A stretch of 33,532 nucleotides of DNA from Bacteroidales bacterium (GTDB lineage: Bacteria > Bacteroidota > Bacteroidia > Bacteroidales > UBA7960), in assembly GCA_007118135.1 (NCBI GenBank), contig SKSE01000332.1:1-33532 (forward strand), read 5' to 3'. Below are positions 8,171 through 18,333 of the stretch, one piece after another. Each line of letters opens with the position of its first letter. Position 1 is the stretch's first letter. Made by a program: the position numbers and the translations under genes. The notes under the pieces are model-generated. The model was not told the DNA's origin and did no database searches. It worked only from the letters and a program-made list of their open reading frames with translations.

Positions 8171-10114
8171 ATGCGTCGATTTATTTTTTTTACATCACTA
8201 TTTGCGTTTATTCATCTATTCACAGTTTCTGCGCAAATTAACAATGAATTACCGGACTCAGAAAATGATACAATCCCCGAAGAACGCATAGTTTTTACTC
8301 CAACAAAAGCATCTGAATATATCAGTAATCTTTTGGGTATAGATAGTTTATGGGGCCCTGCAGGTGAAGCTATGAAGCATTCACTCACCAGACTTGTTGA
8401 TCATTACCATGAACCAATGGATAGTTTGAAAAGAAGGCTAATGAGTTTTGAGTATGATTCTATAGAAATAACACCTACTTTTTTAAGCCGTAGAGATACA
8501 CTGCCATTGAGATGGCTAAACAAATCAACTTTTATTGTAGATACAATTCCGCTGGACAGAGAGCCTTTTAAAAGGGAAAAGACCATTGTTATGAATAAGG
8601 TTGATTCTTTAATTCTTTCATTCAGGTACAAAGAAAAGCTTCCCCCAATAGATCATCTTATTGACTCCCTTTTAATGGCGCGTGATACTATAATAGAAGT
8701 GTATATTGACAGCTTATATCTTCAATCTAATCAAATTCAGATGCATCGTGTTTTAAACGATAGTATTGCATTGACTGATAGTGTCTTACTTCATAAAAAC
8801 GTGGTTCCTCCATTATTACCCGAAGGATCCGGAAAAACAGTAAGGTTTTTAACTGACTCATCCGGATTTGTTATTTCTGAGAGATACAGGGTTTTGATGG
8901 CAGAAAAAGATTCCCCCTTTTTTGTTGTTCCCGGAGAAAGAATGACGGATTCGCTCAAATATGCAGTACAAACTCTATTTGTTCATACAGAAGTAAGAGA
9001 TTCTATACTTTTATATCTGAATGATATTGATGGGAGAAGAACTCCCTTCTGGCTGAGTGTCGGAGACAGCGACCAACATAGGTTTTGGGTAAAAAACCAG
9101 GCTAATGATTCAATTACACTATGGATTGGAAACCCCACAAAATTTGATCTTTCATTTGTACTTGAAGATGATGTAAGTGTTGAGCGCAGGGAGCAAAAGC
9201 GTGTGGACGATGTTCCCATTACCACATTTACACCTGCAAGGGTACTTGCAACTATTAAACCTCTTGAAGAAATTCCCATATTTTGGCGATATGGCCTGTC
9301 AAGTTCTTTTACCATGAATCAGACTTATTTTTCAAACTGGGCAAGGGGAGGAGAAAGCTCAATAGCCGGTTTGCTTGATATCAGGGGAACAGCCGAATAT
9401 GCCAATAAGGAACAAAAAAGCAAATGGACAAGCAGTGGACGTCTAAGGTATGGTGCCATTGTTACCGAAGCACACGGCTTCAGATCTAATACTGATGAGA
9501 TAGAAATAAACTCTCAGTATAACAGAGTATTGCGTCAGAAAATTGACTTCAGTTCGGTGTTTTACGGTAAAACACAGGTAGCCAAAGGGTTTAACTACCC
9601 CAATGATTCAGTGGTTGTTTCAAAATTCCTGAACCCTGGTACTTTTACCATTGGTGTGGGTTTTGAATACAAGCCATTCCCTAAAACAAGTTTGAACTTT
9701 TCTGCATTGTCATATAGAAATACCTTTGTACTTGACACTGCCAATATTAACCAGACAGCATTTGGTATAGACAGGGATTTACGCTCCAGACAGGAAATGG
9801 GTGGTCAGCTTGTGGTCAGAAACAGCATTTCTATTCTCGATGGTCTGAACATAAATAATGTTATTCGCTTGTTTTCAAGTTATCTTGATAAACCCAAGAA
9901 TATTGATGTAGACTGGGAAATGAATCTTGAAAAACAAATAAACTGGTATTCAAGGATACGTGTCAACTTTCATATCATTTATGATGATGATATTCTGTTT
10001 CCGATATTGGATAGCGCCGGCGACCCGGTATTATTGCCTGATGGAAGCCCAAGAAAGGCTCCCAAAATGCAATTGAAGCAGTTTTTAGGATTAACGCTCG
10101 CCTTTAGAATTTAG
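8171..10114 (+). CDS. DUF3078 domain-containing protein with long N-terminal periplasmic region
   Basis: Signal peptide. C-terminal WRYGLSSSFTMNQTYFSNWARGGESSIAGLLDIRGTAEY...LRYGAI...LSYRNTFVLDT...LTLAFRI resembles DUF3078. Confidence 0.75.
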   Translation: MRRFIFFTSLFAFIHLFTVSAQINNELPDSENDTIPEERIVFTPTKASEYISNLLGIDSLWGPAGEAMKHSLTRLVDHYHEPMDSLKRRLMSFEYDSIEITPTFLSRRDTLPLRWLNKSTFIVDTIPLDREPFKREKTIVMNKVDSLILSFRYKEKLPPIDHLIDSLLMARDTIIEVYIDSLYLQSNQIQMHRVLNDSIALTDSVLLHKNVVPPLLPEGSGKTVRFLTDSSGFVISERYRVLMAEKDSPFFVVPGERMTDSLKYAVQTLFVHTEVRDSILLYLNDIDGRRTPFWLSVGDSDQHRFWVKNQANDSITLWIGNPTKFDLSFVLEDDVSVERREQKRVDDVPITTFTPARVLATIKPLEEIPIFWRYGLSSSFTMNQTYFSNWARGGESSIAGLLDIRGTAEYANKEQKSKWTSSGRLRYGAIVTEAHGFRSNTDEIEINSQYNRVLRQKIDFSSVFYGKTQVAKGFNYPNDSVVVSKFLNPGTFTIGVGFEYKPFPKTSLNFSALSYRNTFVLDTANINQTAFGIDRDLRSRQEMGGQLVVRNSISILDGLNINNVIRLFSSYLDKPKNIDVDWEMNLEKQINWYSRIRVNFHIIYDDDILFPILDSAGDPVLLPDGSPRKAPKMQLKQFLGLTLAFRI

Positions 10115-10125
10115 TGGCGTAACTA

Positions 10126-11283
10126 TTAATTGATATGCCCCTGCATAATTATAACTTTTTCGTTGATGCCAAGGGCTTTATATAACTCATAAAGCCTTAT
10201 GATCACTGACTGGTCGTCGGGCTTTTTTTCCCATGCTTTATTAAGCCATGATGCTGCCGATTCAAATGCAGCTTCTGAACGTTCTCTTTCTTCTTGCACT
10301 CTTCGGCTACTGTTAATTAACCTTGTATTCTCTTCAATCTCTACACCCATGTTATAGTAACTGGTTGCAATATGAACGTAGGTTTTTAATTCATCGGGTT
10401 CAAGCTCTACGGCTTTCTTGTAATAATCAATTGCATTGCTATATTGTCTCTCTTTCTGATAAATCAACCCTTTGGTAAAAGGATAAATATAATTTTCGGG
10501 GTCTGCCTCGGCAGCCCTGTCAAGGGTTTCAAGGGCGTTGTCAATTTCACCTATATCATACAATAAATCAGTAAGTATAAGGGTGAGCTCTTTATTGTTT
10601 TCATATTTTTCTACACCCTCTGCAAGCGTATTTTTTGCAGATAATGTATCTCCTTTTTCAAGATATGCATTAAATAACAAATGAGATACATTGGTTGAGT
10701 AACTTTTTTTATCCAACTTATTTAAGTACTTGATGGCCTTATCCATATTTCTATTCTCATATGCTGCCAATGCTATGTTATAAATAAGATCTTTTTCAGT
10801 TTTTACATCCAATATCGGGCTTTGGGTAATAATGAGTGCCTGCTCAAAAGCCCTGAATGCTTTTTTATATTCATTCCGTCTGAAATGCTCTTCTCCCATT
10901 TTTTGAAACTCGTTGGCCAGAAGTACATATCTGGGTGCCAATTGCCTGTCAAACCGTCCCCTTGTATCAAGTTCTCTTGCTTTTTCATATGATTCAATAG
11001 CCACAAAAAGCTGGTCGGGATATAATTCGAACTTTTTCCTGTCATTTCTTCTTTTTCCTTCCGTCCATGCATTCTGAGCCAGCAATCCTCTGGCATACCA
11101 GGTTCTTGCCCATTCTGCCGATTGCTCATCTTCTATCATTTCTTCAACAATTTCCTTAGCATCATCAAATTCAGATGTTTCGATAAGGTGGAACACAGCA
11201 ATAAATTTCCCTCTTTGTAAAGGCATAATGGATGAACAACCCCAAAAAATAAAAATAAAAATGATAAATAATAAACGATTCAT
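10126..11283 (-). CDS. TPR-repeat lipoprotein
   Basis: Lipobox-like FIFWGC. Several TPR-like repeats (YIYPFTKGLIYQKERQYSNAIDYYKKAVELEPDELKTYVHIATSYYNMG). Confidence 0.82.
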   Translation of the reverse strand: MNRLLFIIFIFIFWGCSSIMPLQRGKFIAVFHLIETSEFDDAKEIVEEMIEDEQSAEWARTWYARGLLAQNAWTEGKRRNDRKKFELYPDQLFVAIESYEKARELDTRGRFDRQLAPRYVLLANEFQKMGEEHFRRNEYKKAFRAFEQALIITQSPILDVKTEKDLIYNIALAAYENRNMDKAIKYLNKLDKKSYSTNVSHLLFNAYLEKGDTLSAKNTLAEGVEKYENNKELTLILTDLLYDIGEIDNALETLDRAAEADPENYIYPFTKGLIYQKERQYSNAIDYYKKAVELEPDELKTYVHIATSYYNMGVEIEENTRLINSSRRVQEERERSEAAFESAASWLNKAWEKKPDDQSVIIRLYELYKALGINEKVIIMQGHIN

Positions 11284-11548
11284 TGGATAATATTTAAGTT
11301 TTTGAACCTGCCTGGTTTACATTTTAAAGGTAAAGGATTTGAATATTTTATAGTTTTTCTCAAACATTCTTTATCTTATGATTGGATAAACGTTGCATTT
11401 TCTTTTGCATTGTTCTGATATTAAAAATAAGACCTTTGCAAAGATATAAAGAAAGGACGTATTATTTTTGTTCTTTCAGGCTGTTAAAATCTCAAAAGAC
11501 TTAATTTTGAGTTCAGTAAAGAATCGGGTTTTAAAGAATAATAAAGAA

Positions 11549-12361
11549 ATGCAAAAAATGATTAATATTCTCATCATCCTTTTGGTTATCTATACCGTTA
11601 TTGTAGGTTTCTTTTATATTTTTCAGGGCAGTTTTATTTTTCATCCTCAACCCCTGACAGGTTCAGTGAAAACTGATGAATATACTGAAGAAGTTAATAT
11701 CAGAATGGATGATGGCTCTCTACTACATGGCTGGTTGGTAAAAAACAGGCCTTATGGGCCGCATAAACTTCTCATATATTTCGGTGGCAATGCCGAGGAA
11801 GTTTCTCATATGATTCCCCTTGCATCTATTTTTGAAGATTGGGCATTATTGCTGGTAAATTATCCCGGTTATGGAAAAAGTGTAGGTAATCCCGGGCAGA
11901 AAAGCTTTTATAAAGCTGCCTTGGCCATTTATGATTATGCTGTATCGAGGGATGATGTGGATGCTGAAAATATTGTGGTTATGGGTCGCAGCTTAGGTTC
12001 GGGTAGTGCCGTTTACCTTGCTCACGAAAGAGATATTAAAGGAGTTGTGCTGGTATCACCCTTTGAAAGTGTAAGGTCGGTGGCACGCTCAACCTTTCCG
12101 TTTTTACCTGTAAACCTTATTTTAAGGCACAAGTTCCTGTCGAAAAAATATGCAAAGGAAATCAAAAGCCCCATGATTGCATTTTATGGTACTGCCGACC
12201 AGATCATTCCCCCTTCTCAAACACACAAACTCGCCGGTTACTGGAAAGGCCCATCAAAACTTGTAAAACTACAAGGTTTTGGCCATAACGATATTTTTGA
12301 AAGCCGGCAGATGTGGGATGAGATAAACCGATTTCTGGATGGCTTGCAGTTACATCCTTAA
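11549..12361 (+). CDS. Membrane-anchored alpha/beta hydrolase (BEM46/ABHD13-like)
   Basis: ORF is open from 11468 but the more likely start is ATG 11549. N-terminal TM. Nucleophile elbow GRSLGSG, oxyanion YFGGNAE, GFGHNDIF. Confidence 0.83.
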   Translation: MQKMINILIILLVIYTVIVGFFYIFQGSFIFHPQPLTGSVKTDEYTEEVNIRMDDGSLLHGWLVKNRPYGPHKLLIYFGGNAEEVSHMIPLASIFEDWALLLVNYPGYGKSVGNPGQKSFYKAALAIYDYAVSRDDVDAENIVVMGRSLGSGSAVYLAHERDIKGVVLVSPFESVRSVARSTFPFLPVNLILRHKFLSKKYAKEIKSPMIAFYGTADQIIPPSQTHKLAGYWKGPSKLVKLQGFGHNDIFESRQMWDEINRFLDGLQLHP

Positions 12362-12390
12362 TGCAATGTTTTACTTTACCGTAATATTTT

Positions 12391-12990
12391 TTACTGTAAA
12401 AGTCTTGCAATTTGCTGAATAGGAATAGTATTGGCCATTTCCATAACAGCATTTTCTTCATTAATATCTTTGAAGTTAACTGTCAGTAATGAACTACCAA
12501 AAGGAATCTGCATATCCCAGGAAACAGTACCGTCTGATGATTCAGATTTTTCCAGGAGCCCCCTGTAACCATCTATTCTTATGCGCTTCTGGTTGGGGTC
12601 ACGCCCGATAACCGGCAGAGCCAGTATGGCGTTAATACCTGCCAGTAGTGGCGAATCGGCAATAATTTGCAGTTCGGCCCTTTGATTTTGGTCATTTTTG
12701 TAATTACGGCTCAGGTGCAAGCCTATAAAGCCCATGTTGACGCTTCCCACCATATCGTCTGCATCTGAGAAATTTAGATTACCCATGTTTTCAGGCAATA
12801 ATTTAAGTATTTCATGGCCGATGACCAGGTCAAGTTCGTACATAGCCTGCTGCAGGGCAAACCTGGCATTTTCAAGATCGCCATTGTTGTATGCTGCACG
12901 TGCATCATTAAGATTGTTTTCTACTTCCTGGGCCTTTGCAACTGTTATGAGAAAAAAGCTGCAAAATATTATGGTTATAATTGTTTTCAT
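12391..12990 (-). CDS. Secreted protein of unknown function, paralog of the adjacent upstream gene
   Basis: Signal peptide MKTIITIIFCSFFLITVAKAQ. Shares A..A...GD...AR.AL..A...L.IG..+L..LPE, MGF.GL, KR.R and PFG.S patterns with the neighbour. Confidence 0.75.
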   Translation of the reverse strand: MKTIITIIFCSFFLITVAKAQEVENNLNDARAAYNNGDLENARFALQQAMYELDLVIGHEILKLLPENMGNLNFSDADDMVGSVNMGFIGLHLSRNYKNDQNQRAELQIIADSPLLAGINAILALPVIGRDPNQKRIRIDGYRGLLEKSESSDGTVSWDMQIPFGSSLLTVNFKDINEENAVMEMANTIPIQQIARLLQ

Positions 12991-13760
12991 TTTTCTCCGA
13001 GTTTTTGTTTTATGGTATTAATATTGAATTGGTTTGCAGCTGACATAAATTCCTGCTCTGAACCGAAATTTACCCCTTTGAGCACAAAGATGGATGATTG
13101 TCCGAAGGGCACGGCAAGGCTATAACCGCTGTAATCATCATATTCAATGTGAGCCTGATGTTCCTGAAAACGGATACGTTTATAGTTGGTATCATCCGAT
13201 TGCTGACGGGCATAATCACCCAACATTAACAGGCTTGCTACACCCAGCATGGCAGCATCATTACCGATTGAAACCTGCAACTGCATATCATCAGTTTCAT
13301 AGAATCGCTCTATGAGTAAACCCACGAAGCCCATTCCTGTGCTGGTAACATTATCAGCCTCACTAACTGTGCGCAGTCCCGAAACAGTTTCGGGTAGGGA
13401 TGTAAGCACATTTTGTCCTATTTTAAGTTCAACCCCCCAGATGGCGTCTCGAAGAGCCAGTTTTGTACCTCTGAAATCTTTGCCCGAAAAAGCACTTTCA
13501 GCTTCACGGATAGACATGTTTACATCTGCAGCTTCAACTGATAATCCACCATCACGGGTGTGTGTTCCCAATGGTCGGCTTTCAGTCTTTTCTTTCTCTT
13601 CTGATTTTTCGTTATCAAGCCCACGCAGGATTTCTTCAGCCGCCCTTTCTTCAATTCCTTGTTGAACCCTACGGATTAATGTACGTTGGGAATATACTTC
13701 CGGACTGAAAGTTATATGCAGGATTGCAAAAAATCCCAACAAAAAAACTATTCTTTTCAT
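12987..13760 (-). CDS. Secreted protein of unknown function, paralog of the adjacent downstream gene
   Basis: Signal peptide MKRIVFLLGFFAILHITFSPEVYSQ. 4-bp overlap with the next gene and clear pattern-level similarity to it. Confidence 0.75.
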   Translation of the reverse strand: MKRIVFLLGFFAILHITFSPEVYSQRTLIRRVQQGIEERAAEEILRGLDNEKSEEKEKTESRPLGTHTRDGGLSVEAADVNMSIREAESAFSGKDFRGTKLALRDAIWGVELKIGQNVLTSLPETVSGLRTVSEADNVTSTGMGFVGLLIERFYETDDMQLQVSIGNDAAMLGVASLLMLGDYARQQSDDTNYKRIRFQEHQAHIEYDDYSGYSLAVPFGQSSIFVLKGVNFGSEQEFMSAANQFNINTIKQKLGEK

Positions 13761-14124
13761 AATTATTCTTTTAAATAATTAAAATGATATGCAATTAAAA
13801 TTTGTGGTCACAGAAATCAGATAAAATGAAATAAAATAAGTACTGATTATGTTTTAATTTTAACATTCAGAGCTAATTAAATTAAAACAGAACTTATTAT
13901 AATATGAAGTAAGAAACCTTAAACAAACTTAATAAATTAATCTGAAAAAATAAAACCTAAAACAACAGAATAGTAGGCTTTACCAAAAAAAGTATTAGTA
14001 GATTTGTATTTAATGTATTGTAATAGTAAGAATTGCCTTTATTATATGAATGATTTAGGGTATTTTTTGGTATTAAATAATAAAGCAAAACATTATAATG
14101 ATTAGAGATCTGAGAGATATAAAC

Positions 14125-15366
14125 ATGAAAATAACCCATATAATTTTTGGTTGCTGTTTATTCTTGTTTTTGCCAGGTCCGGCACCAGCTCAAGGATTAG
14201 GTTGTACCGATCCACTTGCAATTAATTATGATTCGCTGGCAACGCAAAATGACGGTAGTTGTCTGTATTCGTCGGCTATAATTTCAGTGGTTAACAGTTG
14301 GGATTTGCCTGAAGCAATGATCGAGACATCAGGATTGATCATTTGGGATGACAGGATATGGACTCATAACGATGATAATGACATCAATCTTTATGCCTTT
14401 GATACCACTGATATTCAGAATTACCAGGCTTATCCTTTAACCGGTACAGTTAATGTAGATTGGGAAGAAATATCACAGGACAATGAATATATTTATATTG
14501 GTGATTTTGGCAACAATGCAAATGGTAACAGAACTGATCTGAAAATACTTAGAATTGAAAAGAATTCACTTCTTGAAAATTCTCCTGTTATAGATACCAT
14601 CCATTTTTCATATTCTTTACAAACTGATTTTTCTCCCACAGGACCCAATAACACCGATTTCGACTGCGAAGCATTTGTAGTAACCTCCGACAGCATTTAC
14701 TTATTTACTAAAGAATGGGTCAGTCAGAAAAGCAGCATATATAGTTTGCCTAAAGAGCCCGGTACATATGTTGCACAATTCAGAGACTCTTTCGATGTGG
14801 AAGGACTGATAACAGGATCAACTTATCTTGAAGATAAAAACCTGATCGTTTTAACAGGTTATTCAATGCTTTTGCAACCTTTTTTATTTTTACTTTATGA
14901 TTTTCAACCTGCCGATTTCTTTTCAGGAAATAAGAGAAAAGTTTTATTAAACCTTCCATTACATCAGGTTGAGGGTATTGCTACTGAAGATGGTTTAAAG
15001 TACTTCATATCCAATGAGTATTTTTCTTACTCAATATTTACTATTCATCAAAAACTGCATCTTATTGATTTGACAGCCTTTTTGAGTAATTATTTAGAAG
15101 GTTTGTCTGTTAATGTGTCGGATGTCGGACTACAAAATCAATTAGTTATTTACCCAAATCCGGCAAACCAGGAAATAAATATAAAATTAGAAAACTCTTT
15201 AGGCGAAGAGCCTTACAAAATATTTGATATTTCAGGAAGGGTAGTTCTTTCAGGAAAGATAAAGTCGGGAAGGGTAAGTATAAATATTGGAGATTTACAG
15301 CCCGGAACCTATTTATTTGTCGTGGAGCAGCCGGAATATATAATCAGAAAAATCATCCGGAACTGA
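14125..15366 (+). CDS. T9SS-sorted secreted protein with GCTDP-x-A-x-NYD...DGSC motif
   Basis: ORF open from 14098. Likely start is ATG 14125 (MKITHIIFGCCLFLFLPGPAPAQ). GCTDPLAINYDSLATQNDGSC, then a C-terminal sorting domain (VIYPNPANQEINIKL...FDISGRVV...LQPGTYLFVVEQPEYIIRKIIRN). Confidence 0.8.
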   Translation: MKITHIIFGCCLFLFLPGPAPAQGLGCTDPLAINYDSLATQNDGSCLYSSAIISVVNSWDLPEAMIETSGLIIWDDRIWTHNDDNDINLYAFDTTDIQNYQAYPLTGTVNVDWEEISQDNEYIYIGDFGNNANGNRTDLKILRIEKNSLLENSPVIDTIHFSYSLQTDFSPTGPNNTDFDCEAFVVTSDSIYLFTKEWVSQKSSIYSLPKEPGTYVAQFRDSFDVEGLITGSTYLEDKNLIVLTGYSMLLQPFLFLLYDFQPADFFSGNKRKVLLNLPLHQVEGIATEDGLKYFISNEYFSYSIFTIHQKLHLIDLTAFLSNYLEGLSVNVSDVGLQNQLVIYPNPANQEINIKLENSLGEEPYKIFDISGRVVLSGKIKSGRVSINIGDLQPGTYLFVVEQPEYIIRKIIRN

Positions 15367-15437
15367 AAAATGCAATATCAGGTTTCAACTAAAAAAACTA
15401 TTGCTATTCTTACTAAAGGTTTACCTTCTTGCTTCTT

Positions 15438-15686
15438 TTAACATTGGTTTCTGGCACAGGGACTATTGGTTATAAAAAAGCCCAGAAATCCTCCGAAAAA
15501 CACACTGCTCAAAGAATCGCTCAGAACCCAGCTTTGCATGTGTTGTGCTTCGCTGAAATAAAAATAACCAAAACCTGCAATAGCACCAATCAAAATGTAA
15601 ATCAAAGATTTTCTGATGTGCTTTGACTGTAGCAGTTTCTTGCTTCCCTTGTTTTCTTCTTCAATTTCGAGTTTTTTAAATTCCAT
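15438..15686 (-). CDS. Small membrane protein (DUF6132-like)
   Basis: 82 aa, two hydrophobic segments (SLIYILIGAIAGFGYFYF; SSVFFGGFLGFFIT) and a Cys-containing C-terminus. Family assignment is tentative. Confidence 0.6.
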   Translation of the reverse strand: MEFKKLEIEEENKGSKKLLQSKHIRKSLIYILIGAIAGFGYFYFSEAQHMQSWVLSDSLSSVFFGGFLGFFITNSPCARNQC

Positions 15687-15786
15687 TCTTTTTATTATAA
15701 TTATATATGCAAATATATCAATATGATATCAGATAAAAAAATGAAAACCTTTTACTTAAAATGAATTTATGATTTTTTCATGGTTT

Positions 15787-16263
15787 TTAGTTTATTCCCA
15801 ACTCCTCTTTCATTTCTTCATAAAAACTCATCATACGGTTAAAGTGCGAACCTTCCCAGTATACTTTTTCGCAATCACAACAACGGAAGAACTCATTGAA
15901 GTATTGATTTGTTCCTGGTTTGAGTTCATTCTCAATTTCTTCCTTGTTTACTTCTTCAATGGTTCCGTTGCAGGCAATGCAACGTGTCAGAAACCTTATG
16001 GAGTTTTTCAATCCAAATACATCAATTATCTCTTTTAATTGGTCTTTGGCATGAGTCGATTCAACAAAATGTCCTCTTTCTACTCTCTTGTTTTTAAGGA
16101 TGCCCCTGTCACGGGTAAGTACAATTCTTTTTTCTTCTTCGGCAATCTGAATGATTTCCGGGTCATCCAGGTCGTTCCGATAAATAGTATCAAAGCCTGT
16201 CATACGAAGCAAACGGGCAAGTTTGCCAAGATGGACGTCCAGTACAAATCGGGCTGAATCCAT
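15787..16263 (-). CDS. Mut7-C RNAse domain-containing protein
   Basis: FVLDVHLGKLARLLRMTGFDTIYRND.DD..I..IA..E.RIVLTRDRGIL, followed by CxxC pairs (RCIACNG, RCCDCEKVYWEGSHF). Confidence 0.88.
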   Translation of the reverse strand: MDSARFVLDVHLGKLARLLRMTGFDTIYRNDLDDPEIIQIAEEEKRIVLTRDRGILKNKRVERGHFVESTHAKDQLKEIIDVFGLKNSIRFLTRCIACNGTIEEVNKEEIENELKPGTNQYFNEFFRCCDCEKVYWEGSHFNRMMSFYEEMKEELGIN

Positions 16264-16581
16264 AAAAACTTGTAATTTAAAAAGTTATGTTTCTCAAATT
16301 TACAAAGATTATATGAATTGCTTTAGGGTTGTGCATGTATTATTGCTGTGACAGACTAATCTCTTTTAGTTTATTATTTGGACGAGATTAGGATTTAGGT
16401 TGTTTAAAAGTCATTATCTTTACAAAAATATATGCATGATTAGTTATCCGTTTTTTTGTTTTTAAAGTCCATTATTTTCTAAACTGCCCTGTCCTTCGTT
16501 TAACTCAATTACCAGTTTTGATTTATAACAGGCGATTTATCCTGTTTAAATATGATTTCTATTCATTTTTTATACATTAAC

Positions 16582-18192
16582 ATGCGCACGATTATCATTA
16601 CTCAACTGCTTGTTTTCTCATTTTTGACGGGTTTTGCTCAATTACTGAAAGACGATTTTGAAGGCAACTCAACTATAAGTACGTGGTATGCAGATGATTG
16701 CTTTATGGATATCTCATTCCCTAATCCCTTCATTGATTCCATCAACCCATCTGCTGCTGTTTTAAAGTATCATGATACCGGCGGACTTTATGCCAATGTG
16801 GGATTCGATTCACCACAGATAATCAACATTTCAGATGATACACCATTTAGCCTGAAGATCTATGTGCCATCAGATGGGATAACCGGAAACCAGCCGAATC
16901 AGATTTCTTTGAAGCTTCAAAATGCAAATTTGGGTGAGCCATGGACCACTCAAAGTGAGATCATTAAACCCATTGTCCTGGATCAATGGCAGGAAGTTAC
17001 CTTTAATTTTGTAGATGATCCTTACATTAATTTAAACCCCGATTCTCCACCACCCATCCAGAGAACGGATTTTAACAGGGTTGTGCTCCAGGTTAATGGT
17101 GAAAATAATACCGATCATGTACTGGCATACATTGATGATTTTTACTTTAAAGGGGCAGAGCAGGATGAAACGGATGATTCTGTATTCGATCAGTTGGTAT
17201 GGTATGATGAATTTGAAGAGGATGGAGCATTGGATGCTACAAAATGGTTTCATCAAACCTTATTACCCGATGGTAATAGTTGGTTTAACAATGAAATTCA
17301 ACATTATACTTCCAGAATTGAAAACTCATATATTGAAAATGGTATAATGTATCTGGTTGCCAAAAAAGAGAATTTTACTTATCAGGGAATTACCAAACAA
17401 TATACATCAGCCCGCTTAAACTCAAAGTTTGCATTTACATACGGGCGTGTTGAAGTAAGGGCCAAGCTTCCAACGGGTGTTGGAACCTGGCCGGCCATCT
17501 GGACACTGGGAAAGAATATCAATGAAGTTGGTGCTTACTGGTATATTGAAGGTTATGGAACCACCGATTGGCCAGCTTGCGGAGAGATTGATATTATGGA
17601 GCACTGGGGAAGTAACCAGAACTTTGTGCAAAGTGCTATACATACTCCATCAAGTTATGGCGGAACAGTAAATCATGGCGGACAAGTCATTCCTACAGTT
17701 TCCACCGACTTTCATGTATATACACTGGACTGGTATCCCGACAGGATGGTTTTTAGTGTGGATGGTGTGGTGCATTATACTTATAATCCCACTGTTCAAA
17801 ATGCTGATACATGGCCCTTCGATGAAGACCAATACTTACTATTAAATGTAGCTATCTTACCAAACATAGACTCCGACTTCACTGAAAGCGCCATGGAAAT
17901 TGATTATGTTCGGATTTACCAGGAAAGTATACCCAGTACAGTTGAAGTTACTTTGGAAGCAAATCTGATTATTTCACCAAATCCCGTAGATTCAATGGCT
18001 TTTATTAAAAGTCCTCCCGAAGCATCGGGAAGTAAGATTTTAATTTCAGATATGCAGGGCAGATTATTAAAAACTTTGGTCATTCACTCTGAAGAAACAA
18101 TTGTTGATATGTCGGAATGGTCGCCGGGGGTGTATTTATTTCAGCAAAAGGGGACTAGCAGCAACCAGACGATAAAGGTGATAAAGAGATGA
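16582..18192 (+). CDS. Glycoside hydrolase family 16 (beta-glucanase/laminarinase-like), T9SS-sorted
   Basis: ORF open from 16552. ATG 16582 gives signal peptide MRTIIITQLLVFSFLTGFAQ. GH16 catalytic motif GEIDIMEHWG with GRVEVRAKLP and WPAIWTLG. C-terminal ISPNPVDSMAF...WSPGVYLFQQKG..NQTIKVIKR. Confidence 0.9.
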   Translation: MRTIIITQLLVFSFLTGFAQLLKDDFEGNSTISTWYADDCFMDISFPNPFIDSINPSAAVLKYHDTGGLYANVGFDSPQIINISDDTPFSLKIYVPSDGITGNQPNQISLKLQNANLGEPWTTQSEIIKPIVLDQWQEVTFNFVDDPYINLNPDSPPPIQRTDFNRVVLQVNGENNTDHVLAYIDDFYFKGAEQDETDDSVFDQLVWYDEFEEDGALDATKWFHQTLLPDGNSWFNNEIQHYTSRIENSYIENGIMYLVAKKENFTYQGITKQYTSARLNSKFAFTYGRVEVRAKLPTGVGTWPAIWTLGKNINEVGAYWYIEGYGTTDWPACGEIDIMEHWGSNQNFVQSAIHTPSSYGGTVNHGGQVIPTVSTDFHVYTLDWYPDRMVFSVDGVVHYTYNPTVQNADTWPFDEDQYLLLNVAILPNIDSDFTESAMEIDYVRIYQESIPSTVEVTLEANLIISPNPVDSMAFIKSPPEASGSKILISDMQGRLLKTLVIHSEETIVDMSEWSPGVYLFQQKGTSSNQTIKVIKR

Positions 18193-18288
18193 TGCATGTT
18201 GTAAGAAAATGGGGACTTTTATGGGTTGAGTGAACTTTTACTTCGGATTATTCTTTACAATCCATATTAAGTCCAATTTATAATATAA

Positions 18289-18327
18289 AAAACCGCAATC
18301 ACTTTAAAATTTAGTAATTGCGGTTTT
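18289..18327 (-). terminator. Rho-independent terminator downstream of tRNA-Pro
   Basis: Inverted repeat AAAACCGCAAT (18289-18299) / ATTGCGGTTTT (18317-18327). On the minus strand the 3' side runs into a T tract, just downstream of the tRNA. Confidence 0.75.
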
Positions 18328-18333
18328 GCTTAG

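Noticed and set aside
13957-14139. 60-aa minus-strand ORF in AT-rich intergenic DNA
   Set aside because: Composition-driven Tyr/Asn/Leu-rich peptide with no family resemblance; overlaps the upstream region of the T9SS protein gene.
16552-18192. Possible polysaccharide utilisation locus around the GH16 gene
   Set aside because: No SusC/SusD pair, sulfatase, other CAZyme or regulator flanks it; treated as a standalone secreted enzyme.
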